A stretch of 64,000 nt of DNA from NCBI GenBank assembly GCA_964384375.1, contig CAYLLN010000009.1:1-64000 (forward strand). The letters are read 5' to 3'. A program made the position numbers and the translations under genes. The stretch is from CAYLLN01 sp964384375. GTDB taxonomy: Bacteria > Planctomycetota > Planctomycetia > Pirellulales > Pirellulaceae. The notes beneath the pieces were generated by a model. The model was not told the DNA's origin. It made no database searches and was given only the letters and a program-made list of their open reading frames with translations. Shown here piece after piece: positions 36,501 to 46,038 of the stretch; position 1 is the stretch's first letter, and each line of letters opens with the position of its first letter.

Positions 36501-38552
36501 GTAGATCGCTCCGTCCGGCCCGATTTCGACGTCCGCCGGGCGGAAGTTCGGATCGCTCGACATCAAAATCGGCTCGACCTCCGTCGCTCCGAGGCTCGAC
36601 GACTCGTCCTTCATCGCGTACTGCAGAATCCCCTGATCGCCGATGACGTTTGGCACCAGCAGGTTCCCCTGGAATTCGTCGGGGAAATGGCGACTGGAAA
36701 GGTACTCCATTCCGGGGCAAGGACGCGTTCGCTGCTGATAAACTTGCGGCGGGCGGCCGTGCTTGTGCGGGAAATCGAGGTGACCAGAAAAGAGCGTCCC
36801 GTGAGTGGGAACCGCACCGGTTCCATCGACGACAATGTCTTGCCCCCACCGGTCAAACACGTGCCCGTGCGGATTGGCAAAGCCGAACGAGACGTACACG
36901 TCGAACTTCTGAGCCCGCGGCTCGTAGCGGAAGACGGCCCCGTTGGCGACGCGGCGCGGAGCGCCCCACGGCGTTTCGACCTGTGTATGGTGGAACGTCC
37001 CTTCCTGAAAATAGAGGGCTCCGCCCGGATCGAGCGTGAAGCTGTTCGACGTATGGTGCGTGTCGGCCGTGTCGAGGCCGGAAAGGATCGTCGTTCGGAC
37101 GTCGGCCATGTCGTCACCGTCGGTGTCCTTGAGGAAGAGCAGCTTTGGCGCCATCGCGACGATCACGCCCCCTCCCCAAAACTCAAAGCCGGTCGGGTTG
37201 TGCAGATCGCCGGCAAACGTCTTGCACTTGTCGGCCCGGCCGTCGCCGTTGGTGTCCTCGAATATGAGGAGCTTGTCGTTCATCGCCTCGGTCGGCTTCC
37301 AATGCGGATAAGTCGGCCAGGCGGCGACCCAGAGACGCCCCTTCGTGTCGAATGCCATCTGCACAGGACTGGCAAGCTCGGGGAACTGCTCCTCCGATGC
37401 AAACAGGTTGACCTTCATCCCCTTGTGGACGGTCATCTTGCCAATTGCATCTTCGCCGCTGAGGAAGACGTGCTTGCCGCCCGGCAGCGGGCCGGGCTTG
37501 TTCGAGACGACGGAAATGAACGGGGGCAGGTTGTCATCGACCGGTTTGTATTCGGCGCCGCGAGCGACGGCCCAGACGGCCTTGTCCCGGTTGGCGGTCA
37601 GCACATCGAGCACTTCCAGCTCTCGCTGCACCACTTCGTAGTTCGACTGGCCGTCCGTGAACTTCAGAAACGCCCGGTCGCCGTAGGTCGAGTAGCCGTC
37701 GGTCGTGCGGTAGCGGTGATACCAGTAGAAGTTCTTATCGTTGATCGCCTGCCGCAGGCGCTCGAGGGCCGCACCGTCCCGCTTGATCATCGGCCCGTCG
37801 GGAAAGAGGGCATTCTCGACAATCGACGCCAGCATGGCATCACCGCGCTCGTTCAGATGAATGCCGTTGATGGTGTAGGGAGCGTGCTCGCCAGCAAAGA
37901 CTTCTTTCGTGGGGGTGAACAGATCAACGAAGCGAACCTCCTCGGCTTTGGCGACTTCGGCCATCGCTGCCGAGTACAGCGCAAGGCGCGCGTTGTCTTC
38001 CGTTCCGTCGGGCAGGTTCGGATCGTGCAGGTTTTCGTGGGCGATCGGCGAAAAGAGAACGATTTGCGGGGCCGAGCGGCCGTTGTATTTCTGGCCTTTG
38101 ATGTGGCGAATCCACTCGGCCAGGTCGCTCTTGAATTGTGGGAGGCCCGCTTCGCCCGCCTGAGCCTCGTTGTAGCCGAAGAAGGCGAAAATCACGTCGG
38201 CTTTGGTGTTGGCCAGCTCGAAGCGATTCTTTCGCACGGGAGCATTCGCGTTCAGCTTGCGCGGCTGCGGGATGGGAGCCTCGCCGGCGAGCCACTGGTC
38301 GGGCGTGCCGAAGTCCATCGACCGAAGCCGCGTCTTGAGCTCGTCAGCCGAATAGCCCAGGTTGCGGAACACCAGGTCCTTGTCGGCCATGCGGCTCGTG
38401 AGGCGAGTTTCGAGCCACCCGAACTCTTGCATTCGTTCGGCGAGGGTATTGCCGACCAGGCAGATGTGATCCCCCGCCTTGAGATCAAGATTTTGGGCGG
38501 CAGCAGGGCAGACAAGTGCGACCAGGAGAGCGAGCGACAGCAATCGATTCAT
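33534..38552 (-). CDS. PVC-type SGNH / dehydrogenase / discoidin / cupredoxin / cytochrome c fusion protein
   Basis: A 1672-residue exported redox protein. Approximate order: signal peptide (1-19); SGNH/GDSL-like hydrolase region (20-260); a beta-propeller of the planctomycete membrane-bound dehydrogenase type (about 370-690); HEAT-like helical repeats (about 700-1050); a discoidin-like domain (about 1130-1250, DLGEEFPIDQIVIYNRT); a cupredoxin (about 1330-1470) with the copper-site pattern of His in LMPHNFVLL, then Cys, His and Met in YVCTYPGHWRRMYG; and a heme-binding domain with CVACH (1529-1533). A His-rich tail (GGGHQHGHEH) ends it. The combination implies electron transfer from a sugar/alcohol substrate through copper to heme; the substrate is unknown. 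Confidence 0.92.
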   Translation of the reverse strand: MNRLLSLALLVALVCPAAAQNLDLKAGDHICLVGNTLAERMQEFGWLETRLTSRMADKDLVFRNLGYSADELKTRLRSMDFGTPDQWLAGEAPIPQPRKLNANAPVRKNRFELANTKADVIFAFFGYNEAQAGEAGLPQFKSDLAEWIRHIKGQKYNGRSAPQIVLFSPIAHENLHDPNLPDGTEDNARLALYSAAMAEVAKAEEVRFVDLFTPTKEVFAGEHAPYTINGIHLNERGDAMLASIVENALFPDGPMIKRDGAALERLRQAINDKNFYWYHRYRTTDGYSTYGDRAFLKFTDGQSNYEVVQRELEVLDVLTANRDKAVWAVARGAEYKPVDDNLPPFISVVSNKPGPLPGGKHVFLSGEDAIGKMTVHKGMKVNLFASEEQFPELASPVQMAFDTKGRLWVAAWPTYPHWKPTEAMNDKLLIFEDTNGDGRADKCKTFAGDLHNPTGFEFWGGGVIVAMAPKLLFLKDTDGDDMADVRTTILSGLDTADTHHTSNSFTLDPGGALYFQEGTFHHTQVETPWGAPRRVANGAVFRYEPRAQKFDVYVSFGFANPHGHVFDRWGQDIVVDGTGAVPTHGTLFSGHLDFPHKHGRPPQVYQQRTRPCPGMEYLSSRHFPDEFQGNLLVPNVIGDQGILQYAMKDESSSLGATEVEPILMSSDPNFRPADVEIGPDGAIYFVDWHNPIIGHMQHNLRDPNRNKTYGRVYRVTYEGRDVLKPAPTAGEPIEKLLDLLKDPDDRVRYRARIELSGRPIGEVQAATVKWLEALPQADPNYEHHALEALWVHQHCNIVNTNLLERMLNSPESKARAAAVKVVVAWRDRLSNGLDLLRKAAADEHPRVRLEAVRGASFFPVAEAVEVPLIAAEQPMDVYIDFVQKETMRTLDPILKRAIDAKQPIQFATNVGARYFLRNLSNEQLLIEPRSRSVYLEMLHRPGLQDEQRREAVRGLAGLEKKSELAVVIDAIKVIDAKDSSVDVSVVFDLVRQLTGRRSEELATARAEMERLATSAKQPILRQIGYVSLVNIDGNIDRAWTLGSTNAKSLLDVVNAMPLVSDPGQRAALYAKVVPLLAGLPENVAASTGKGTLGRFVRVELPGRGTLTLAEVEVLSLGDNIARKGRASQKNTAHGGAASRAIDGNKSGSYGDGGQTHTEENTGRPYWEVDLGEEFPIDQIVIYNRTDDGLGQRLNSFTLRVLDASRNETFKQQEIPAPQKSVSFELSGAGPAAGIRRAAMNAITQVRGKETEAFDLLAPLVAKGDDRLAAIRALQKIPVAYWPKDQAQPLLATVIDEIKKVPVADRTSPAALDALEFADALVALLPADEARARRAELSELGVRVIRIGTVFEKMSYDKDVVVVRAGKPVEFILENSDLMPHNFVLLRPGSLEEMGMYSEMHSQEPQFAARNFVPPSNKVLAASTLMQPRQSQRLRVEVPSEPGVYPYVCTYPGHWRRMYGALYVVADLDEYQANPDAYLAANSLPIKDELLKDRRPRTEWKYEELAAGLTEFSHGRSHAAGRQMFTVASCVACHKLENTGNQFGPELTKLDPKWTPADVLKEMLEPSAKINEKFQTSIFQLDSGQTVTGLVIEETPAAYKVIENPLAKAAPIEIKKDEIVNQKKSQSSLMPKGLLDKLTREEIMDLVAYIVAKGDKSHALYSAGGGHQHGHEH

Positions 38553-38687
38553 GGGAGAGAATCCGGCGGGTCTGTCTGGGGGCGGGCGAAACTCGAATCG
38601 CCATCATACCAAGCAATACGCCGTTAGGGGCGGTATGGTTGCCGCTGGAAGGCTTCTTGGGCGGCTCGTCCGCGTTATATTGCCGGG

Positions 38688-40145
38688 ATGAAACCCTCAT
38701 TCTCCACGGCGGCCTTTGCCTTCATCCTCGCACTGCCGACATTTCTCGCAGCTCGCGATCCCAACATCGTCATCATTCTGGCCGATGATCTCGGCTACAC
38801 CGACCTCGGCTGTTTCGGGGCGGAGGATATCGAGACACCGCACATCGACCGTATCGCCAAAGAAGGAACACGGCTGACGAGTTTTTACGTCAGCCAGCCG
38901 GTATGCACGGCATCGCGGGCGTCACTGATGACCGGGTGCTATGCCAATCGCGTGAGTTTGTTCGGGGCGCTCAATCATCAGAGCAATGTCGGCATTGCGG
39001 CCAGCGAATTGCTGCTGCCGGAGATTTGCAGGCAAAAGGGATACGCGACGGCCATCTTCGGCAAGTGGCACCTGGGACATCGCGAACCGTTCCTGCCGAC
39101 GAAGAACGGATTCGACCGCTTTGCCGGCATTCCGTATTCCAACGACAACGGCCCGCTGCATCCGATCGTCCGCGACATTTCGTCGTTGCCGTGGATCGAA
39201 GGAGAAAAGACCGCAGAACTCGACCCGGACCAGGCGCAGTTCACCCGGCGGATCACCGAGGCGGCGGTACAGTTCATCAACGAGAACAAAGAGCGGCCGT
39301 TCTTTCTCTACGTGCCGCACATCATGCCGCACGTGCCGATCTTCGCGGCTGAGAAGCATCGCGGCCGGTCGCAGCGCGGCCTGTATGGCGACGTAGTCGA
39401 AGAACTCGACGACTCCGTTGGCGCGATCATGAGCACGCTTCGCCGGCATGACCTCGTGGATGACACGCTTGTCATCTTCTGCTCCGACAACGGGCCGTTT
39501 CTTTCCTACGGTAACCATGCAGGCCTTTCTCACGGCCTGCGAGAAGGGAAGCTGACGACGTTCGAAGGGGGCGTGCGCGTGCCGTGCATCATGCGCTGGC
39601 CGGGGAAGATTCCAGCGACGCGGGTAACCGGCGAACTGGCAACGACGCTCGACATTGTGCCGACGGTCGCGAAGCTGTTGGGAGTCGAACTGCCCAAACA
39701 CCCGATCGACGGCGTCGATGTGCTGCCATACTTGATGGGTCAGGCCGACCACTCACCGCGGCAGACGTTTTACTACTACGCCGGCGACGAACTACAAGCG
39801 GTTCGCAGTGGGCCTTGGAAGCTGCACCTGCCGCACGAGTATCTCACGCCTGCTCAGCCGCCGGGCAAGGACGGCAAGCCGGCCAACTTCGCCAACCTGA
39901 AACCCGAGTCGATGCAACAGTCGGGCCTCCGCGGTATCGCCAGCCGCCACGGGTATCTCGTCCGGAAGATCGAGCAGTCGCTGTTTAACCTCGAATCGGA
40001 CCCTGGCGAGACGAACAACCTCATTGCCGACCATCCGGATGTAGTGGAGCGGTTGCTCAAGCTGACCGAGGAGGCTCGCGCGGACCTGGGTGATTCGCTG
40101 ACGAAGCGGACGGGGGCGAACGTGCGGCCAAGCGGGAAGCTGTAA
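38688..40145 (+). CDS. sulfatase (formylglycine-dependent)
   Basis: A 485-residue type I sulfatase with a signal peptide (residues 1-22). The metal-binding start PNIVIILADDLGYTD includes DD at 33-34. The formylglycine motif is CTASR with Cys73, which matches C-x-A-x-R for cysteine-type maturation. The downstream FGKWHLGH (Lys, His) and CSDNGP (Asp-Asn) complete the site. The substrate is probably a sulfated polysaccharide, consistent with the planctomycete lifestyle. It is divergent from the large fusion gene, with 135 bp between. Confidence 0.95.
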   Translation: MKPSFSTAAFAFILALPTFLAARDPNIVIILADDLGYTDLGCFGAEDIETPHIDRIAKEGTRLTSFYVSQPVCTASRASLMTGCYANRVSLFGALNHQSNVGIAASELLLPEICRQKGYATAIFGKWHLGHREPFLPTKNGFDRFAGIPYSNDNGPLHPIVRDISSLPWIEGEKTAELDPDQAQFTRRITEAAVQFINENKERPFFLYVPHIMPHVPIFAAEKHRGRSQRGLYGDVVEELDDSVGAIMSTLRRHDLVDDTLVIFCSDNGPFLSYGNHAGLSHGLREGKLTTFEGGVRVPCIMRWPGKIPATRVTGELATTLDIVPTVAKLLGVELPKHPIDGVDVLPYLMGQADHSPRQTFYYYAGDELQAVRSGPWKLHLPHEYLTPAQPPGKDGKPANFANLKPESMQQSGLRGIASRHGYLVRKIEQSLFNLESDPGETNNLIADHPDVVERLLKLTEEARADLGDSLTKRTGANVRPSGKL

Positions 40146-40157
40146 ACGGCCGCGTCG

Positions 40158-41888
40158 CTACGGACCCGCTGCCTGGCCAGGAATCCGCGGATCGTGAACG
40201 CCGATGAAGCCAAATTCCGGGAAGTACGTTATTCCCTGGCTTACGCCCATGTTCTTCACTTCCTTGAGCTTGTGCCCGCGGTTTCGCAGCGATTCCTGAA
40301 TCGCTTTCGGCAGGCGCGACTCGATCCGCACTTCGTCGGGCGACCATTGGTGGTGGATGCGGGGGTCGCCGATCGCCTGATGCAGCGGCTGGCCGAGGTC
40401 GATCGTGCGGACGATGGCCTGCAGTGATTGCGTGATGATCGTCGGTCCGCCCGCTGCGCCGATGCTCATCACTGGCTTACCATCTAGCAAGATGATGGTG
40501 GGGCTCATGCTCGACAGGGGGCGTTTGCCGGGTGCAACGGCGTTTGCTTCGGCGCCGACGAGCCCAAAGGCATTGGGTGTGCCTGGTGCGATGGCAAAGT
40601 CGTCCATCTCGTTATTGAGCACGACGCCGGTGCTGGGAACGATCACCTTCGAGCCGTAGGTCGTGTTGATCGTCTGCGTCATCGCGACCCAGTTTCCGGC
40701 GGCATCGGCCGTGGCAATATGCGTCGTGTGCTTCTCAAAGACGCGCTCGTCGGCCTCGGGCGGAGTTCCATGACCGGCAACGGGGGTGGCCTTCGCCAGG
40801 TCGATCTTGGCGGCCAGTGACTTGGCGTACTGCTTATCGACGAGTCCCTTGGGGACGCGAACGTGATCGGGATCACCGAGCCAGAACGCCCGATCGGCAA
40901 ACGCCAGCTTCATCGCTTCAGCCAGGACGTGCTGATACTCGCCCGGATCGCGTTCGTGAATTGCCTTCAGGTCAAAGGTTTCGAGGATGTTCAGAATCTG
41001 CGCGACATGCACGCCACCGGAACTCGGCGGCGGAAAGCCAGCGATTGTCCGGCCGCGGTACGTTGTCACGAGCGGCTCGCGGAGAATCGGCCGATAGCTT
41101 GCAAAGTCCGCTGCCGTGACGATGCCGCCGTTTGCCGACATCCACTCGCCGACAGCTTCGGCAAAGTGACCGCGATAGAAGTAGTCCGTTCCCTGTTCGC
41201 CGATGCCGCGATACGTGCGGGCCAGGTCCGGTTGTTTGACGACGTCCCCTTCCTGAAACGGCACGCCATCGGCTCTTAGGAGCGAGCACTTGCCGCCGTT
41301 GATCTTTGCCAGCAGCTTGCCGGCAGAGGATTGCGCGTCGGCATTGGACGAATCGAGCGGGAATCCGCGCTCGGCGATTCCCGCAGCAGGCAGGATCATC
41401 TCTTTGAGCGGCAGTTTGCCGTGCTCGCGAACGGCCAGATCGTAAGCGGCGAGCGCCCCAGGAACGGCTACCGCGAGGGGACCATGCTGCGACAACTCCG
41501 GCTGCGGCTTCCCCTCGCGCAGGTACATATCGCGCGTCGCTTTGGCCGGGGCCATTTCGCGACCGTCGATGGCGATCAACTGGCCATCGACCCGGCGGAT
41601 CAGAATGAAACAGCCGCCGCCGATGCCGGAGTTTTTGCCATCGACGACACCGAGTGTCAGGCCAACCGCAATGGCCGCATCGACCGCATTGCCGCCTCGC
41701 CGGAGGACATCGACGCCGGCCTGCGTCGCCAGCGGATGGACCGACGCGACCATGCCGGATTTTGACATGGCGGCGTTCGGGGAAAGAGCAACATCGGTGG
41801 CGAATGCGTTGGCGGCGAACCAAACGCAGCACGCCCACGCAAGCATGGGCGTGACACTCGAACGAAAGATTGGCAAACGGCTACGCAT
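40158..41888 (-). CDS. ggt: gamma-glutamyltransferase (glutathione hydrolase)
   Basis: A 576-residue Ntn hydrolase, exported by an N-terminal signal sequence. It hydrolyses or transfers the gamma-glutamyl group of glutathione-like compounds after autocleavage. The cleavage/nucleophile site is HTTHIATADAAGN, with the second Thr of TT expected at the new N-terminus. The small-subunit substrate motifs LNNEMDDF and KRPLSSMSPTI are present, and the C-terminal GAAGGPTI is intact. It overlaps the stop of the upstream DUF3500 gene by eight bases, so co-translation is likely. Confidence 0.95.
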   Translation of the reverse strand: MRSRLPIFRSSVTPMLAWACCVWFAANAFATDVALSPNAAMSKSGMVASVHPLATQAGVDVLRRGGNAVDAAIAVGLTLGVVDGKNSGIGGGCFILIRRVDGQLIAIDGREMAPAKATRDMYLREGKPQPELSQHGPLAVAVPGALAAYDLAVREHGKLPLKEMILPAAGIAERGFPLDSSNADAQSSAGKLLAKINGGKCSLLRADGVPFQEGDVVKQPDLARTYRGIGEQGTDYFYRGHFAEAVGEWMSANGGIVTAADFASYRPILREPLVTTYRGRTIAGFPPPSSGGVHVAQILNILETFDLKAIHERDPGEYQHVLAEAMKLAFADRAFWLGDPDHVRVPKGLVDKQYAKSLAAKIDLAKATPVAGHGTPPEADERVFEKHTTHIATADAAGNWVAMTQTINTTYGSKVIVPSTGVVLNNEMDDFAIAPGTPNAFGLVGAEANAVAPGKRPLSSMSPTIILLDGKPVMSIGAAGGPTIITQSLQAIVRTIDLGQPLHQAIGDPRIHHQWSPDEVRIESRLPKAIQESLRNRGHKLKEVKNMGVSQGITYFPEFGFIGVHDPRIPGQAAGP

Positions 41889-42948
41889 TCGTCGCCACCG
41901 ACGGATCGGACGCGACGTTCACCCACACATGGACGTGGGGCGAGCCGCGGAAGTACCAGACGAATGACGGCCCCTCCAGCCGCCAGTTGTCCCAGATCTT
42001 GTCCTCGCCCAGGTCTTCGTCGGTGAAGAACGCGAGCGAGCATTTGTCGAGTCCTCCCTGCGTTTTCAGGCAGGCGAGAATCTCGTCGCGGTCGCTTTGG
42101 CGATATGGCTCGATCAGCTTTTGCAGGACCTTCTGCACCTGCTCCTTCTGATCAGCCGAAAGGTCGGTGACGGGAATGCCGGGGAACGGCCCTTTTTCCC
42201 CCTTGAAGCCGACCTTCTGCTCGACCGGCGTTGAGGGGACTTCCGCCTTGGCCCGCTGCTTGCCGTCGAGCATGGCATAGACCTTGTTCGCCTCCAGGGC
42301 CTGCTCCCAATAGACATTGCCCGGGTGATTCGGCTCCTCGTCGAAGGCGCCGGCGGCATGGCCATAGAAGAGCGGACCGCCGAAGGCGACGTTTTCGGTC
42401 GTATTGCCGTCGCAGCGAACGGTCATGTGCCGGCCGGTCATCACCAGCTCAAACTTGCCGTCCCCCGGCTTGCCGAAAATGGCGATGTTCTGGCTCGCTC
42501 CCCACGGGCCGCCGTTGTCCCCCTCGATCTGCGTCTGCACCCGCTTGTGCCAATCGGGATGAATGATCCCCTGCCAGATCGCGTAGGCCAACTCACGCTG
42601 GTCCTTTGTGTAGAAATCGCTGTTAATCGTTTGCGGTGTGATGTGCCAGTTGTTCGCCACGCGGGTGCGGAGCGTCCCCCACTTCCGCTTCGGATCGGTA
42701 TCGACGTAGTCCCAGTCGAAGCAGACAGCCGCACGCTGCTTTTCGCTGAGCGAGTCATAGAGCTTCTTCGTCAGCGTTTCGGGCGTTTTCGCCTGATCGT
42801 CGGCTCGCAGCAGGCTAGGTCCAACGACCGCGGCAGCGGCGGCGCCGGCGGACGTGACGCGGATGAAGTCGCGGCGGTTGACGGCGGGGCGATCGGTCTC
42901 GCAATCCGGGCAAACGCGTTCCGTGCGGATAGGGCGACGATCAGACAT
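41881..42948 (-). CDS. Tat-exported DUF3500 protein
   Basis: A 355-residue protein. The N-terminus contains a Tat-like twin-arginine signal (NRRDFIRVTSAG, then an Ala-rich stretch). A Cys pair CPDC precedes it. The body matches DUF3500 (e.g. IWQGIIHPDWHKRV, GRHMTVRCDGN, FGGPLFYGHAAGAF, RGSPHVHVWVN). Enzymatic function is unknown. The tight overlap with ggt suggests a common pathway in the periplasm. Confidence 0.88.
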   Translation of the reverse strand: MSDRRPIRTERVCPDCETDRPAVNRRDFIRVTSAGAAAAAVVGPSLLRADDQAKTPETLTKKLYDSLSEKQRAAVCFDWDYVDTDPKRKWGTLRTRVANNWHITPQTINSDFYTKDQRELAYAIWQGIIHPDWHKRVQTQIEGDNGGPWGASQNIAIFGKPGDGKFELVMTGRHMTVRCDGNTTENVAFGGPLFYGHAAGAFDEEPNHPGNVYWEQALEANKVYAMLDGKQRAKAEVPSTPVEQKVGFKGEKGPFPGIPVTDLSADQKEQVQKVLQKLIEPYRQSDRDEILACLKTQGGLDKCSLAFFTDEDLGEDKIWDNWRLEGPSFVWYFRGSPHVHVWVNVASDPSVATNA

Positions 42949-43040
42949 GACGAACCTCCTGGGAGGGCGAGGAATGGGCGGCGGGAATGTTGGTAGTTTA
43001 CGCGTGACGACAGGGGAAATGCAAATCGGCGCTCAGCGAC

Positions 43041-44321
<1,281 letters not shown>

Positions 44322-44327
44322 GGAGAG

Positions 44328-44359
44328 GAGGTCGGAGATCGGAGGTCAGAAGTCGGAGG
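44328..44359 (+). repeat. GGAGGTC-type degenerate repeat, family C
   Basis: Degenerate heptamer/octamer repeats (GGTCGGAGATCGGAGGTCAG and continuing) directly preceding the hemL start on the opposite strand. About 32 bases, closely similar to the minus-strand sequence at 26901-26934. Confidence 0.75.
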
Positions 44360-44369
44360 AACGTTGATC

Positions 44370-45110
44370 TTACGGGTCGAGCAATTCCTTCAGCATCATC
44401 TCGGTCCGCGTCAGGAACGCCTTCGTCACTTTATAGTGCTCGGTGTCGTGATAGGCGACCGGGGCGATGCCGGCAGGGGAGAATTCGAGGATTTGCGCCT
44501 GCGGGTAGGCGAGCAGGATTGGCGAGTGCGTGGCGATGATAAACTGGCCTCCCTTTTGCACCAGCTCATGCAAAGCGGCGAGAAACGTGAGCTGCCGTGG
44601 CGGGCTGAGGGCGGCTTCGGGTTCGTCGAGCAGATACAGCCCATTGCCGGAGAGCCGCTCAACGAAAAGTGACAGAAACGCCTCGCCGTGCGACTGCTGG
44701 TGCAGTGGTTTGTCGCCATAGCCCGGCGCGCCGATCTGCTCCAGATAGCTCGACAAGTTGTAGAAGCTTTCGGCCCGCATGAAATAGCTGTCGCCGCGGG
44801 GAATCAGGTTGCGATTGAGCTGCAGCTTCCGCGGCAGGGCCTCACTGTGCGTGTCCTTGGTCTTGAACATTGCATGGCGCGAGCCCCCTTCGGGGTTGAA
44901 CCCCTCGGCCACCGCGATCGCCTCGAGCACGGTCGATTTGCCCGTGCCGTTCTCGCCGACGAAGAAGGTCACATTTCGGTGCAGTTCGAGCGAGTGCCAA
45001 TTGCAAATCGCCGGGATGCAGAACGGAAACGCGTCCCACGACTCGACCAGTTCACGCTTCAGCGTGACGCTCTTCAGGAACGGCGGATCGGTCGGCTGAC
45101 GGCGCGGCAT
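44370..45110 (-). CDS. AAA family ATPase
   Basis: A 246-residue P-loop ATPase of the SMC/ABC-like AAA type. Walker A is GENGTGKS (residues 52-59); a signature-like QQSHGEAFLSLF precedes Walker B LYLLDEPEAALS; the D-loop/H-loop IIATHSPILLA follows. The small size and lack of membrane parts fit stand-alone COG3910-like ATPases of unknown role. It starts 6 bp after the RAYT gene ends, so both are probably on one transcript. Confidence 0.88.
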   Translation of the reverse strand: MPRRQPTDPPFLKSVTLKRELVESWDAFPFCIPAICNWHSLELHRNVTFFVGENGTGKSTVLEAIAVAEGFNPEGGSRHAMFKTKDTHSEALPRKLQLNRNLIPRGDSYFMRAESFYNLSSYLEQIGAPGYGDKPLHQQSHGEAFLSLFVERLSGNGLYLLDEPEAALSPPRQLTFLAALHELVQKGGQFIIATHSPILLAYPQAQILEFSPAGIAPVAYHDTEHYKVTKAFLTRTEMMLKELLDP

Positions 45111-45116
45111 GACGGA

Positions 45117-45872
45117 CTAACCCGTGTGCGGCAGCCAGCCGCTGGTCGAAGCGTCGTGCAGGTACCGCTCGTGGGCCGAGGAGAAGAACCATTGCTCGGG
45201 GGACTGCACGAGCCCAGCTTCGACCGGATTCTGGGCGACGTAGTCGATCACCGCCTCCAGTTCCGATTGCGAGCGAATCCAGAAGTCGAACGAATCGGTG
45301 TGCCAGACCAGGTCGCGGCGCTCGTCCGGGTTCCCTTCCAAAAGACCGGCGGCTTCGGCGGCAGTTTCCTGCTTGAAGCGGACGAGAAAATCGGAGAGGG
45401 GGCTCGTGGCGTCGGGCTCTTCATCGAGACGCACGGCAACAAAGTTCAACTCGGCCGGGTCAATGTCGTCCCCTTCGAGCGTCGCCGGCTGTCCCGCGAC
45501 GATCTCCAGCACCGCATGCACGTGGTTGGGCATGACGCAGTACGCCACCAGCTTGTACGGATCGCCCGAAAGCGCCAGCAGATGCCGCCGGATCATCGCC
45601 GCGACCCGCTGGTCGGCGAGCACGATGCACTCGCGATTCTCGTCGAGCAGGTAGTCGTACTCGGTAAAGAACCGCTGCTGGATGCGCATGCGGAAGTCGC
45701 GCGACAGCCGCGAGTCAGTCGGGGCAAGCGCGAGTTGCTCGTCGCGCCAAACGCGAAGCTCCGCGAGCTTCGGCGCGGTCACAACCCCCGCGAGCCGTAA
45801 CGTGATCAGATGAATGGCATGGTCAAGTTGGCCCCAGGTGGTGTGGGAAGCGGCAGGATGTGCCCGCGTCAT
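45117..45872 (-). CDS. REP-associated tyrosine transposase (Y1 family, RAYT)
   Basis: A 251-residue single-strand HUH transposase. The N-terminal THLITLRL-like segment is followed by AYCVMPNHVHAVLEI with the HUH motif NHVH (residues 116-119), then an insertion, LSDFLVRFKQET, and the C-terminal Y-region: VWHTDSFDFWIRS, then IDYVAQNPVEAGLV. Many family members have Tyr in the S-Y-D position of this motif; here it is Phe195. So catalysis may be impaired, or use another Tyr. RAYTs mobilise or maintain short palindromic REP elements; a REP-like inverted pair lies 64 bp upstream of its start. Confidence 0.88.
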   Translation of the reverse strand: MTRAHPAASHTTWGQLDHAIHLITLRLAGVVTAPKLAELRVWRDEQLALAPTDSRLSRDFRMRIQQRFFTEYDYLLDENRECIVLADQRVAAMIRRHLLALSGDPYKLVAYCVMPNHVHAVLEIVAGQPATLEGDDIDPAELNFVAVRLDEEPDATSPLSDFLVRFKQETAAEAAGLLEGNPDERRDLVWHTDSFDFWIRSQSELEAVIDYVAQNPVEAGLVQSPEQWFFSSAHERYLHDASTSGWLPHTG

Positions 45873-45935
45873 GATGATTGCCAGCTACGCATGGAGGAAA
45901 GAAAGTATGCCAATCGCGCAGCCTGTTCTCTGTAT

Positions 45936-46029
45936 TGGTAGGTCCGGCCTGCCGGGGCGGAACTCAATTCGCTTGTGTGGCGTGGTTAGTTCGCCAATCG
46001 TGATCCCGCCCGGCAGGCGGGATCTACCA
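45936..46029. repeat. inverted pair of REP-like palindromes, family D (BIME-like)
   Basis: Copy 1 (45936-45960) and copy 2 (46002-46029) are inverse versions of each other; both share GGCAGG and end in CTACCA in the same sense. Copy 2 contains a perfect 9-bp stem GATCCCGCC (46002-46010) / GGCGGGATC (46016-46024) with a five-base loop. Copy 1 has the 5-bp stem CCGGC/GCCGG. The pair lies between the RAYT start and the hemB stop. Confidence 0.85.
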
Positions 46030-46038
46030 CGGCAAGAC

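Noticed and set aside
36459..38627. 722-codon plus-strand open frame
   Set aside because: Antisense to the 1672-residue fusion gene, whose domains are clear; the predicted protein is rich in Arg, Val and Glu without a fold signature.
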